Both the position numbers and the translations under genes were made by a program. A stretch of 64,000 nt of DNA from an uncultured Christensenella sp. (lineage in GTDB: Bacteria; Bacillota; Clostridia; Christensenellales; Borkfalkiaceae), in the NCBI GenBank assembly GCA_910586345.1, contig CAJUHC010000004.1, positions 24,234 through 88,233 on the forward strand. The letters run 5' to 3'. Under the pieces are notes generated by a model, which was not told where the DNA came from, ran no database searches, and saw nothing but the letters and a program-made list of their open reading frames with translations. Below, in pieces: positions 43,101 to 50,563 of this stretch (positions within the stretch are counted from its first letter, which is position 1; each line of letters begins with the position of its first letter).

Positions 43101-44098
43101 GTATAATTTTGCGAGTTATCTCCGAAATTCTGCCAGGTGGGGTCTTTGCTCATATCCGTTACCCAGGTATCTACCGTTCTGCCGGAAGGACTTACGGTAC
43201 CGTCGAGTACGCCTGGAATATCTTTAAGACCGCTTTCTCCGGGATAACCTATCCAGAGAACGGCGTCGACGCTGTCGCTTGTCTGAAGATAATCGACTTC
43301 CATAGGAGCCGCCGTATTGAGAAGCACGACTACTTTCGCAAATTGGGTTTTCGCGTATTCGATTAATTCCTTTTCCTTATCCCTGAGTTGGAGATAATGT
43401 TTTTCGGGCTGAGCAGGGTCGCGCAGGAACGCTTTATCGCTAATTCCCATATACGGCTCGTAATTGTCCTGAGACTCCGTTTCGAGTCTTGAAATAGTAA
43501 TAATAGCCGCGCCGTTATAATCGGTGAAAGACGATTCCTTGCCCTTTACCAAATCCATTTTGGGTCCGTTTACGTCGCAGAACTCCGTAGGACGGTCCTC
43601 GTTCCACGCATTCTTTTCGAAATAAACATCGAGTAAAGCCTTATTGTAGTCGTATTCGTGTTCCGCCAAGCCGTTATAGAGCGTATGGCAACCGTGAGTC
43701 GCTTCCGTTCCTTCGCACTTGTCTTTGGGATTTACCCAAATGTTTCCCGAGCCGCCGCCGGACAAAACCATTGCGCCTTCCGACTGCGACCAATCTTCGG
43801 GGTTATAGAAACTGTGGAATACGGTTACTTTCTTATCGTTGCCTTTCAGGGGAAGGGCTTTGTCTTTATTCTTTAAAAGCACCGTACCTTCCTCGACTAT
43901 CTTGCGGTTAAGTTCGTGCTGAGCTTCGTAGATTGCGTTTTTGGAATCGTATCCGCTCGTATAAGAAGCCGCTTCCGCGCCGAGTTTTTTATCGGTAAAC
44001 AAAGCGTTGCCGATTACGGGAACAGACATTGCGGCGGCCATAGTAACCGCTATAAGCGCGCGCCCCGTTCTTTTTCCTGTTTTAAAAATTTTTCTCAC
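40166..44098 (-). CDS. Large permuted GH3 glycosidase with Ig-like and collagen-like tail and C-terminal anchor
   Basis: The 1310-residue protein starts at a GTG with AGGAG nine bases upstream. The order is signal/anchor (14-42), GH3 sandwich domain (about 55-320; EEGTVLLKNKDKALPL, acid/base candidates Glu206/Glu208 in RLETESQD), Fn3-like domain (410-530), TIM barrel (about 655-930; TDGPAQIG, YLKHLALNNQETNR, nucleophile candidate Asp881 in LAVTDYYEG), a jelly-roll-like and an Ig-like domain (about 1000-1165; GLPEGVEILPSGKLSGIP), a GDKGDAG/GDKGENG/GEKGDSG linker with two copies of TISEDGYWVINGEKT, and a C-terminal membrane anchor (1283-1303) ending in RRKKKN. The acid/base loop differs from the EGxD of its neighbour, so specificity may differ. 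It is first in the operon behind a LytTR-type repeat. Confidence 0.9.
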   Translation of the reverse strand: MRKIFKTGKRTGRALIAVTMAAAMSVPVIGNALFTDKKLGAEAASYTSGYDSKNAIYEAQHELNRKIVEEGTVLLKNKDKALPLKGNDKKVTVFHSFYNPEDWSQSEGAMVLSGGGSGNIWVNPKDKCEGTEATHGCHTLYNGLAEHEYDYNKALLDVYFEKNAWNEDRPTEFCDVNGPKMDLVKGKESSFTDYNGAAIITISRLETESQDNYEPYMGISDKAFLRDPAQPEKHYLQLRDKEKELIEYAKTQFAKVVVLLNTAAPMEVDYLQTSDSVDAVLWIGYPGESGLKDIPGVLDGTVSPSGRTVDTWVTDMSKDPTWQNFGDNSQNYTDLSAHNTVLDKNGDIYYLDKELAEDPDFVDDGSNSYHSVDYAEGIYLGYRYYETKATVMNEAQAGSGDTWYEENVTYPFGYGLSYTSFTQEIVGTPVTSGDTISFSVKVTNTGDVAGKEVVQVYYNPPYTPGGIEKASANLVAFDKTGLIAAGESETVTVSFDKRDMSSWSLNAGNYVLEDGKYEISLNKDSHNKWETFEYTHSADSEYTEDETTGTAYTKLFSGDDMFNVDKSKYTADGSGVDFMSRATGLELPETAGDVRFSDEAINYLDSQNTYVSTQDKSTDPWVVDAVIPAEWSQAADMSAENVKQLYQMTGIEDDAKWVEFMNQLTWDEMKTLVSSGLYNTAALERIGKPRTNDTDGPAQIGATAGGRGFGWCAAVNISSTWNDDLAEQFGTMVGEEAIHSETNQGTLITGWYGPGMNIHRNPYCGRNFEYYSEDGLLAGKIAAGAVRGAASRGLITYLKHLALNNQETNRTTNGGVCTWTNEQAMREIYLKPFEYAVKEGGATGMMCAFNRIGGVPAGSNYNLFVKLLEDEWGFDGLAVTDYYEGSSWGWPGNMVVRCHMFPMGDYAGERNVARRIDGTWDTEKGRPVVDGEAQDALYYAVRTTAQRMLKAVANSNAVSAKNGLFPDLTYKVVQGLGVGFVNFGSWISESNGDRLWLAEHEDENTSFIIAPGYTFYAPSGNSLGTFTETGTYTTPIKVILGDDKWENLKGETWISNLTFEVLPAFSIDQKTLKGKVDAAFTSQIDFIDYDKEYGIDFDGFTYMSSGIDKGGQWTRAEGLPEGVEILPSGKLSGIPEEAGTFEVTAYYNVKNNNFPFRFTLEIAEKTIVRTEFKTEDGKLWYKHSDQGEDAWQIVIDLSEFKGDKGDAGAAPTISEDGYWVINGEKTEFKVTGDKGENGVTPVITISEDGYWVINGEKTDVKAVGEKGDSGEDGKKGGCNGSVDVVSVAVTSAAFLVTGLAVYAIRRKKKN
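40274..40492 (-). repeat. Collagen-like repeat tail with two 32-residue units in GH3 protein
   Basis: The coding DNA repeats with a 96-base period. Each unit carries GDKG-type collagen triplets followed by the same TISEDGYWVINGEKT block, then a third GEKGDSGEDGKKG stretch. It looks like a spacer that lifts the enzyme off the membrane anchor. Confidence 0.75.
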
Positions 44099-44340
44099 CT
44101 TTTAATTCTCCTGATATTTTTTAAAAATTTTACGAACTTCCGTTCGTTATTCCCCCGACGCACATCCCTTGCGGAATATTCGTCCGTTAAGCAAAACGCC
44201 TGAGCGGGTTTGCTCGGTTCAATCCTGCCGAATTATTTGCTAACGCCTCCTTAAAATTAAAATTCCCTACGGTTCAAGCCAAAGAAAATACGAAACTAAA
44301 AAGAACCGTAATATTTGTGCGATTTAACTTATCGCCCAAA
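44099..44340 (-). ncRNA. Structured mRNA leader of the GH3 operon, unknown class
   Basis: This 240-base leader has no supported ORF but many pairings on the minus strand: TACGGTTC/GAACCGTA (long loop), CGTTAGCAAA/TTTTGCTTAACG (44236-44245 with 44185-44196, one bulge) enclosing TTCGG/CCGAG-type and GAGC/GCTC stems, CGCA/TGCG within ATTCC/GGAAT, and ACGAAC-GGAA-GTTCGT near the start codon. An AAGGAGGCG motif occurs inside without a usable start. It does not match a riboswitch class I know. It may be a regulatory leader or simply structured untranslated RNA. Confidence 0.4.
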
Positions 44341-44373
44341 TTATTACATTAATTTTTAAAAACAGATAAATTT

Positions 44374-44409
44374 TGGTTAATTCGGTATAAAAATTGGTAA
44401 ATTCGGTAA
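44374..44409 (-). promoter_or_regulatory. Tandem direct repeat, candidate LytTR operator of the GH3 operon
   Basis: TTGGTTAATTCGGTA (44374-44388) and TTGGTAAATTCGGTA (44395-44409) on the plus strand differ at one base and are exactly 21 bases apart, two helical turns. LytTR-family regulators such as AgrA and ComE bind direct repeats with this period. A TAATAA -10-like element lies at 44342-44347 with a poor -35 (TTATCT), so activation by a bound regulator is plausible. Confidence 0.6.
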
Positions 44410-44439
44410 GTTTTTGTTGCGTCTTATCATTTACGGTTA

Positions 44440-44490
44440 AAAAATCCGCCTTTCTATCGTCCTTTTTATACAGACGAGAGAAAGGCGGAA
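44440..44490 (-). terminator. Terminator of the LytTR regulator-sensor kinase operon
   Basis: On the minus strand TCCGCCTTTCTCTCGTC pairs with GACGATAGAAAGGCGGA with one mismatch and is followed by TTTTTT. It begins 28 bases past the kinase stop and separates the regulatory genes from the GH3 operon. Confidence 0.85.
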
Positions 44491-44517
44491 ACACGTCGGA
44501 ATTATTTAACCGTATTA

Positions 44518-45864
44518 TTACCAACGGACGGCAACGGGAAACAGAATATCGAGATTGAACCGTTCGTCGTCCACGCTCATTATAAGTTCGCCGGAGTATT
44601 TATTAACTATATTGCTTATGCTTTTCGTGCCGAATCCGTGGTAGCGCGTATCTTTTTTCGTTGTCTTGGGAAAACCGTCCTCAAACTCGATTTGACTGCT
44701 GCAATAGTTGTCTATATGAATATAAATGAAACCGTTTTCTTCCTTTACTGAAAGACTGATAAACCTCCGCTCCGTATTCTCCGTAAGCTCCTTTTCGATT
44801 GCGTTATCCAAAGCGTTGCCGAAAAGCGAAGCAATATCTGTCGGACTGAGGAACGCGAGTTTCGCTCCGTCCGCAAGACAGCTGAAAGCGATTTCGTTTT
44901 TCTCGCAAAGCAATCCCTTTTCGGACAGAACGATATCGAGCGCGTCGTTGCCAGTCTGCGCGGTACTGTCGTAAAAAGCGATACACTCGCTGAGTTCGTC
45001 CAAATACGCTTTTCTCGCCGCTTTATCGTCGAGTTTTTCCAACAGTGCGAGCTGATGTTTTAAATCGTGGCATTTCGCGTTTATTATATCTATCGTTTCC
45101 TTGGACATCTCGTGGTGCTTTCTTTCGGTGTGCATCATATGCTCCAAAACCGCGTTGTCGTCGGTGAGCTTTTTCTCCTTTAAAAATCCGAACTGAATTA
45201 CAATGGCGGAAACACAGCTCACCGCGGCGTACGTGCTGGTAAAAACGCGCATATTCTTAACGTCTACTTCCCGTTTAAGGTATTCCGCGAAAATATTGTC
45301 CGAGAATGAGCTGAGCAATATGCAGATTAAAATAATACACAGCGAGATTACGAAAGCCCGTCCGTCGTAAATATCCGAAGCAAATTTACGGCGCCCCGGC
45401 CAGACGAAAATCAGAAAGAACGCGACGCCCGTCACGCAGTAAATAAAAAAATCGAAGATAAAAATATCAGCCCAGGTCGGCAGTTCGACGGAAAAAAGAT
45501 AGCGTATAATATTGCCGACGGAATAAGCGGTATGCTGTACGGCGTATGCGCCCGTTGCAAAATAGACCGCGCCTAAAACGTTGATTCTGAAACTGATAAA
45601 AGCCGCGGCGGCAAGGTAAATCGTTACGAAAATAAAATATACGGGCGAGTATACCGGATTCCCGCCGTTAATAACACGGATTATAGCCCAAGTCGCCGTT
45701 ACCAAAAGAAAATAGCCGGAAAAACTTATTACCGTGCGCATAGGAAAATAATTTTTTCTCGGCTGATAAATTATGAATATTATAAGGCAAAACAGCAATT
45801 GAAGAGCAAAAATATAACCGTACAGCTGATGATATAAATCGCCGTACATCTGTTCGTATAACAA
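44518..45864 (-). CDS. GHKL sensor histidine kinase, AgrC-like
   Basis: The 448-residue protein starts at a TTG with AAGGAGG seven bases upstream. Residues 1-235 carry about six membrane helices with little extracellular loop, as in AgrC-type peptide sensors. A coiled coil follows (about 235-262), then the phosphoacceptor region with KCHDLKHQL (near 265) and a GHKL ATPase domain with LFGNALDNAIE and GFGTKSI. It would phosphorylate the LytTR regulator encoded 35 bases upstream. No AgrB or AgrD homologue was found nearby, so the signal is unknown; peptide or a breakdown product of the glycan are both possible. Confidence 0.88.
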   Translation of the reverse strand: MLYEQMYGDLYHQLYGYIFALQLLFCLIIFIIYQPRKNYFPMRTVISFSGYFLLVTATWAIIRVINGGNPVYSPVYFIFVTIYLAAAAFISFRINVLGAVYFATGAYAVQHTAYSVGNIIRYLFSVELPTWADIFIFDFFIYCVTGVAFFLIFVWPGRRKFASDIYDGRAFVISLCIILICILLSSFSDNIFAEYLKREVDVKNMRVFTSTYAAVSCVSAIVIQFGFLKEKKLTDDNAVLEHMMHTERKHHEMSKETIDIINAKCHDLKHQLALLEKLDDKAARKAYLDELSECIAFYDSTAQTGNDALDIVLSEKGLLCEKNEIAFSCLADGAKLAFLSPTDIASLFGNALDNAIEKELTENTERRFISLSVKEENGFIYIHIDNYCSSQIEFEDGFPKTTKKDTRYHGFGTKSISNIVNKYSGELIMSVDDERFNLDILFPVAVRW

Positions 45865-45899
45865 TCCTCGCCCTCCTTGCCGTTTTATTTCACTCTTCT

Positions 45900-46601
45900 C
45901 TATCCGCGCAGGAATTTAAGCATATCCGTTTTAAAGTCTTTTATCCTGCGCCTAGAAAGAGGCAATTGTACTCCGTTTACCGTCACGTCCGTCTGAGTGA
46001 CCTGCTGAATAAAACGAAGGTTGACGATGCAACCGCTGTTACACATTGAAAATCCGCTGCCTTCAAGCAGTTCCGCCATATCCTCCATATTACGCCGTTC
46101 CCGCAATTCGCCTTGGGCGGTATTGTATACGATATAATTTTTATCTTTTTCAATATAGTAAATCTGTGTAACGGGAATACGGAAATAACTTCCGTCGCTT
46201 TTTATGATAATGTCGTTCGCGCTCCGCGCTTCAACGTACTTAATAGCCTTTTTCAGTTTATCTTTAAAGTTGAAATACTTAATAGGTTTAACTACGAAAT
46301 CGACTGCGTTTACTTCGTAACCTTCTATCGCGTATTTAGCCATTTTGGTAATGAACACGATACATATTTCGCTATCGGTCTGACGCAGTTTTCTCGCAGT
46401 GGTCATCCCGTCGATTAACGGCATTTCTATATCGAGAAAAGCTATATCGTATACGGGTTTATAGTCGGTAATAAAATCCATTCCGCTGTTGTATAGCGTA
46501 ACGCTGAATTCGATACCCGATTCTTTGGAATACGCTTCTATATAATCTTTCACCTGCGACTGATACAGTCTGTCGTCGTCTACGATTGCTACCCTTATCA
46601 T
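45900..46601 (-). CDS. LytTR-family response regulator, AgrA-like
   Basis: The 233-residue protein has a receiver domain (1-120) with VAIVDDDRLYQ, phosphoacceptor Asp in IAFLDIEMPLIDGM and the VFITKM segment, and a LytTR DNA-binding domain (about 130-233) with YYIEKDKNYIVYNT and CNSGCIVNL. ATG 46601 is chosen because the receiver domain begins there; a TTG at 46613 also opens the frame, and neither has a clear ribosome-binding site. It is the first gene of the two-gene regulatory operon, behind a consensus promoter and two hairpins. The likely target is the GH3 operon, which has a 21-bp-period direct repeat in front. Confidence 0.9.
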   Translation of the reverse strand: MIRVAIVDDDRLYQSQVKDYIEAYSKESGIEFSVTLYNSGMDFITDYKPVYDIAFLDIEMPLIDGMTTARKLRQTDSEICIVFITKMAKYAIEGYEVNAVDFVVKPIKYFNFKDKLKKAIKYVEARSANDIIIKSDGSYFRIPVTQIYYIEKDKNYIVYNTAQGELRERRNMEDMAELLEGSGFSMCNSGCIVNLRFIQQVTQTDVTVNGVQLPLSRRRIKDFKTDMLKFLRG

Positions 46602-46625
46602 ATTTAAAACCAATAGATACCGTTT

Positions 46626-46670
46626 CAGGCTTTTTGTATGACAAAAAGCCTGACGGGGACGTCCCCGTCA
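46626..46670 (-). promoter_or_regulatory. Tandem hairpins in the leader of the regulator operon, possible attenuator
   Basis: A perfect 20-base palindrome (TGACGGGGAC/GTCCCCGTCA, 46651-46670) is followed on the minus strand by GGCTTTTTG, which makes it look like a terminator. The T run is itself the 5' arm of a second perfect 12-bp hairpin (46626-46652). The two lie between the promoter and the regulator gene, so they may attenuate or insulate its transcription. Confidence 0.5.
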
Positions 46671-46686
46671 AAATTTAGTTAATTAA

Positions 46687-46715
46687 ATTATATTACAACA
46701 ATATACGTTTGTCAA
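46687..46715 (-). promoter_or_regulatory. Consensus sigma-A promoter of the LytTR regulator operon
   Basis: TTGACA (46710-46715) and TATAAT (46687-46692) on the minus strand are exactly 17 bases apart. The transcript starts near 46680 and runs through the tandem hairpins. Confidence 0.85.
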
Positions 46716-46741
46716 TACCGAGTTTCAAGTTAAATTACCGT

Positions 46742-46780
46742 AAAAAAATCGGTTCGGGTTATCGCCGGACCGATTTTTTT
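46742..46780 (-). terminator. Terminator of the polysaccharide operon
   Basis: AATCGGTTCGG and CCGGACCGATT pair with one G-T wobble around a 7-base loop, flanked by runs of seven A and seven T. It lies 14 bases past the flippase stop. Confidence 0.88.
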
Positions 46781-46793
46781 ATTCTATTTTATA

Positions 46794-48278
46794 TTAATCT
46801 GTATGCTCGTCGGTTTCAACAGTAATATCTTCAACAATCTCCGCAGGAGATTTTGCAAGTTTTTTCTTCTTTTTAAACAATTTTCTAAAGAGAGATACCA
46901 AATATTTATAATTTACGGCGCAATACAATAAAAACGCACAAGCATAAGCGATACAACCATATTTCAAATCGAGTAATTTAACAATAACGATAAACCCCAC
47001 CGTCATAATGCTTTCTATAATAAAATCTAATATAAGACTTTTTTTGATTATTCTCGAAACAAAAATTTCAGATACGACCGAGTTCAGCATAATAACCGCT
47101 ACAACGCATATCAACAGCGCGGTAAGACTGTCGAAAACGTAAGCGCATAGAAGAAAAGCGCTTAACCCTACCGCCGCCGACGCCAGATTTATTATAAGCA
47201 TCAATTTTTCTTTTCTGAAAACTTTAAGATAATTGTTTGTAAGCAAACTTACTTTCGACGAAAAAATAATCAAAGGCAGCAAAACGCCGAGATAAGGCAA
47301 ACTTTCGGAATAATTAGGAAGCCATTTATTCAATATCCAGCAACCGGGGAAATAAAATAAAAGCGCCAAAAACAAAACAGGCGAAATCATTCCCCTTATA
47401 TTTTTATACATTTCCGGCAGATTTTCCTCTTCTACCCGTTTTAACGAAGGAAATAAAATAGGTCCCATTGCCGCGACAAAAGTAAGAAACAAACTTGTAA
47501 CACTGAATGCAAACGATACTTCGCTGAAAATTATTTCATCCCAATGCCATTGAACTATCATTTTTGCACCCGACGTCAAAAACATCACCGAGTAATTAGC
47601 AATCATCAGCATTACGCCTGATATTATATTCAGTTTTGTTTCTTTAAATATCTCGACGCCTCTTATAGAACGTCCGAAATACATACCCTTATTTAAAAAT
47701 AAGGCAACGGCTATGGCAATAGCGTCTCCGAACAAATCGCCAATACAGTATAAATAAAAATTCTGAACTTTACAAATCAATAATACAGTTACAAAAATTC
47801 CGTAACTCAGTTTTTGTATAATAATAAATATAGTGTATTTAGATATTCTGTTCGTTAGCTGAAATGTTGAAGAAGTATAAAGTATTATATTTTTTGTAAT
47901 AATGGAAACAGCTACGAATACAACGATAATCCTTGTTGCCCCTCCGCAAAATACTATACCGGCAACCACCGCAATCACCGTAAAAATCGATGTTAAAACA
48001 AGAATAAATTTAAATTGTGAACGTATTCGTTCTTTATCCAATTCCTCGTAGTCGTATTGAGAATATCTAAGTATTAAACCGTCTATAATTCCGAAATGGA
48101 AAATAGTAACCTGTCCCGCATAAAGCATATAAATTTGCCAATACGAATATTCGAGTTTCGGAATAAATTTCGGTACAATCAAATACAGCACGAAAGTAAC
48201 GATTAATGATATCGCCTGTGCCAATACTGAAATTATTAAATTAAAAGCAATTTTTTTAGTGGTTATGCTTTTTGCCAT
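46794..48278 (-). CDS. Wzx-type polysaccharide flippase (MOP superfamily)
   Basis: The 494-residue protein has about 12-14 membrane segments and the N-terminal layout of oligosaccharide flippases of the MOP/Wzx family, with short basic loops and a highly charged C-terminal tail (LFRKLFKKKKKLAKS and then acidic). It would move the undecaprenyl-linked repeat unit across the membrane for polymerisation. It is the last gene of the operon and ten bases after a GT4 gene. The region is AT-rich compared with gmd and manC upstream. Family assignment rests on topology and layout, not on a catalytic motif. Confidence 0.85.
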   Translation of the reverse strand: MAKSITTKKIAFNLIISVLAQAISLIVTFVLYLIVPKFIPKLEYSYWQIYMLYAGQVTIFHFGIIDGLILRYSQYDYEELDKERIRSQFKFILVLTSIFTVIAVVAGIVFCGGATRIIVVFVAVSIITKNIILYTSSTFQLTNRISKYTIFIIIQKLSYGIFVTVLLICKVQNFYLYCIGDLFGDAIAIAVALFLNKGMYFGRSIRGVEIFKETKLNIISGVMLMIANYSVMFLTSGAKMIVQWHWDEIIFSEVSFAFSVTSLFLTFVAAMGPILFPSLKRVEEENLPEMYKNIRGMISPVLFLALLFYFPGCWILNKWLPNYSESLPYLGVLLPLIIFSSKVSLLTNNYLKVFRKEKLMLIINLASAAVGLSAFLLCAYVFDSLTALLICVVAVIMLNSVVSEIFVSRIIKKSLILDFIIESIMTVGFIVIVKLLDLKYGCIAYACAFLLYCAVNYKYLVSLFRKLFKKKKKLAKSPAEIVEDITVETDEHTD

Positions 48279-48288
48279 AAAGCTTTTT

Positions 48289-49314
48289 TCAGTTCCCGAA
48301 TATAGAATTACAAATAGTTTCTACCGTTTGTCGCCAATTATATTTTTTAAATAACTCGTTAAACTTTTCCTCCGGTATGTTAATATCTTCATTTAAATCA
48401 ACCGTATTTTGATAGTCGTTCGGATTAAAAAATTTGGCGCAACCAGCGTAAATTTCTCTAAACACCGGAATATCGGATAAATACAATCTTCTGCACCCTG
48501 CTACGGCTGCCTCTAACGGCGGCATACCGAACCCTTCGTACAGCGAAGGCAATATAAAACCGTAACAATTTTCATACAGCCATTTCAATTGCTCGTCTGT
48601 AACGTAATCAGTGAATATTACGTTTTTCAGATTCATATTACAAACGTAATTGGAAAACGCTCTTTTTTTACCCGCTATTACAAACGTTAAAGCGGGATTA
48701 TTACTAGCGAGTTTAAGAATATATTGAAAATTTTTGTTAGGATTAACCGAACCAACAGAAAGAAAAAATTTATCGGGTAATCCGCTTACCGACTGACTTT
48801 TCAATCTTTGAATATGCTCGTACCCAAGATTAAGCACCGTAATATTTTTAATTCGTTTATAAAAATGTCTTATTCTGTTCGCTGAAAACTCAGAATCCGT
48901 AAAAATATTTTTACTTCTGTAAATATAACTTCTCACCATTAATTTCGTTTTTATTACCCACGAGCGTTTAGGCGCATAACTATTCTTCTCTTTAAACGTT
49001 ACGTCGTGCAAAATTACGTGTGAACGATATAAAAACGGTGCCAGATTACCGGTACACAAAAGCGGAAGTTTTCTTTTTTTGCAAAATTTAGGTAATGAAA
49101 ACTGCTCCCACTTATTTCCTGTATTTTTTCCTGTTACACAATATTCAACATTTGAGAAGCGTTCGTCTTCAGGCACGTTAGCATCAGGAGGAAGCGCTAC
49201 TATAACCTTAACATCCTCTCTTTGCGATAAATACCTGACTATTTCTTTCCCTACCCGCTGGACGCCTGTAAGTCGCTGCGCATAAAATCTTCCGTTAATT
49301 ATAAGTTCATTCAT
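48289..49314 (-). CDS. Family 4 glycosyltransferase
   Basis: The 341-residue GT-B enzyme has INGRFYAQRLTGVQRVGKEI at the start, the FLSVGSVNPNKNF strand of the donor domain (near 184), and the PSLYEGFGMPPLEA motif (near 254-267) with the two Glu of the GT4 donor site. It adds one sugar to the growing lipid-linked unit on the cytoplasmic side; the sugar is not known. Its ATG overlaps the end of the polymerase gene by eight bases. The start has only a weak ribosome-binding site, which suggests translational coupling. Confidence 0.9.
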   Translation of the reverse strand: MNELIINGRFYAQRLTGVQRVGKEIVRYLSQREDVKVIVALPPDANVPEDERFSNVEYCVTGKNTGNKWEQFSLPKFCKKRKLPLLCTGNLAPFLYRSHVILHDVTFKEKNSYAPKRSWVIKTKLMVRSYIYRSKNIFTDSEFSANRIRHFYKRIKNITVLNLGYEHIQRLKSQSVSGLPDKFFLSVGSVNPNKNFQYILKLASNNPALTFVIAGKKRAFSNYVCNMNLKNVIFTDYVTDEQLKWLYENCYGFILPSLYEGFGMPPLEAAVAGCRRLYLSDIPVFREIYAGCAKFFNPNDYQNTVDLNEDINIPEEKFNELFKKYNWRQTVETICNSIFGN

Positions 49315-50563
49315 ATTTCAATTTCCTACTCCGCTTATGCCTTAAAATTCCGCCTTCGATTATTCCGAAAAACATCCAGTGATAAAGTCTTAAATAACCC
49401 TGATTAACTTGTAAAATTATAGTAAAAATCAATAAACCTATCGCACAAGCAACCAACAACCTTGTTTCAGAATTTTTGTTGTTTTTGTAAATTCTTACTG
49501 ACTTTACTATCTGCTGTAAAGTCAAAGCGTAAAAAGTTATTGCAGAAAAAATTCCAAGCGTAGCCATAAGTTCGAGCGTAACGTTTGACGGAACGTATCC
49601 CGCGTCTTCGCCAAGATACAAACCGTAATTGCCCGGCCCCACGCCGAACAGGGGATTTTCTTTAAATACTTTAAACGTTTCTTCCCAACCGGTTATTCTT
49701 CCTCCCGACGCCGAGTCCAAAGAACCTTTGAATAATCTGCCGATAAACACTTCGAATATATCGTTAAATAAAAAATAAGATATACCCAATAAAACCAAAA
49801 TCACTATCGGAAAAAGCAGTTTTCTTAAAGTAACCCTTTTGCAAATCCATATAAGATAAACTATAACTATAACCAATGCTATTCCGAGAAAACCGGTCGT
49901 TGACGTCGAAAGTATCAACATTAACGCGCAAAAAATTATATCTTTAAAGTAACTTTTATCATTACCGAGCAAATACGTATAAAGCGATATTGAAAACCAA
50001 AATACCAAATAATTCGCTAAGTAGCTCGGTTCATAGAACCAAAGACGGAATCTCGGTATTCCCATAAAAAAACCGTACGTCGGCAAAAAAGGAAATTCGT
50101 ATTTAAAGACGATTTTTAAAAAATATTGCAAAATAAAAATTACAAATTGAACGTAACAGGTTTTTCTTAATATATTAATAAAACAGACGATACCGTAAGT
50201 TTTTACGTAACTTGTAAAACTATAAAAAATAAAAATAATATTATAAGCTATTGAAAAATAGAAAAGAATTCCACGTTTAATACTGAACGCCGAAAATACC
50301 GAAACAAGCGAAAATAAGGCAAACATAATAATCCATATATTATAAGTGAACCTATACTTACCTTTTACAGTTAGCAGTAATGCAAATACAAATAACAAAA
50401 TCTGGTCAAAACGCAGATTAACTCCTACGTTAACGCCCAATAAATCCGCGCCGATAAACAGCACGGAAAGAAAACAAAAAATATGAATAAACGTATCGAC
50501 GTTTATTTTAATATCGCTGAACAAACTCTTTTTATTAAGTTTTATGCGGCTGCTGTTTTCCAC
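49307..50563 (-). CDS. Wzy-type O-antigen/capsule polymerase (ligase fold)
   Basis: The 418-residue protein begins at a GTG and has about ten membrane segments. The conserved loop GWEETFKVFKENPLFGVGPG (about 288-307) is typical of the Wzy_C/O-antigen ligase family. It is expected to join lipid-linked repeat units outside the membrane. It overlaps the end of the upstream GT4 gene by 29 bases and the next GT4 gene by eight. Base composition is among the most AT-rich of the operon. The family is fairly sure; polymerase versus ligase cannot be told apart by eye. Confidence 0.85.
   Translation of the reverse strand: MENSSRIKLNKKSLFSDIKINVDTFIHIFCFLSVLFIGADLLGVNVGVNLRFDQILLFVFALLLTVKGKYRFTYNIWIIMFALFSLVSVFSAFSIKRGILFYFSIAYNIIFIFYSFTSYVKTYGIVCFINILRKTCYVQFVIFILQYFLKIVFKYEFPFLPTYGFFMGIPRFRLWFYEPSYLANYLVFWFSISLYTYLLGNDKSYFKDIIFCALMLILSTSTTGFLGIALVIVIVYLIWICKRVTLRKLLFPIVILVLLGISYFLFNDIFEVFIGRLFKGSLDSASGGRITGWEETFKVFKENPLFGVGPGNYGLYLGEDAGYVPSNVTLELMATLGIFSAITFYALTLQQIVKSVRIYKNNKNSETRLLVACAIGLLIFTIILQVNQGYLRLYHWMFFGIIEGGILRHKRSRKLKYE

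Noticed and set aside
44205..44235. A tRNA-like T-arm (GGTTCAATCC) on the plus strand.
   Set aside because: The flanking bases do not pair as a T-stem, and no acceptor, D-arm or anticodon arm could be laid out around it.
44185..44260. A c-di-GMP-I riboswitch suggested by GCAAACC in the GH3 leader.
   Set aside because: Only that short string matches; the GGGACGCAAAGCC core and the tetraloop-receptor arms are absent.
44099..44517. An AgrD-like signal peptide gene near the AgrAC-like pair.
   Set aside because: The longest ATG frame is 11 codons without a ribosome-binding site, and no AgrB is present in the window.
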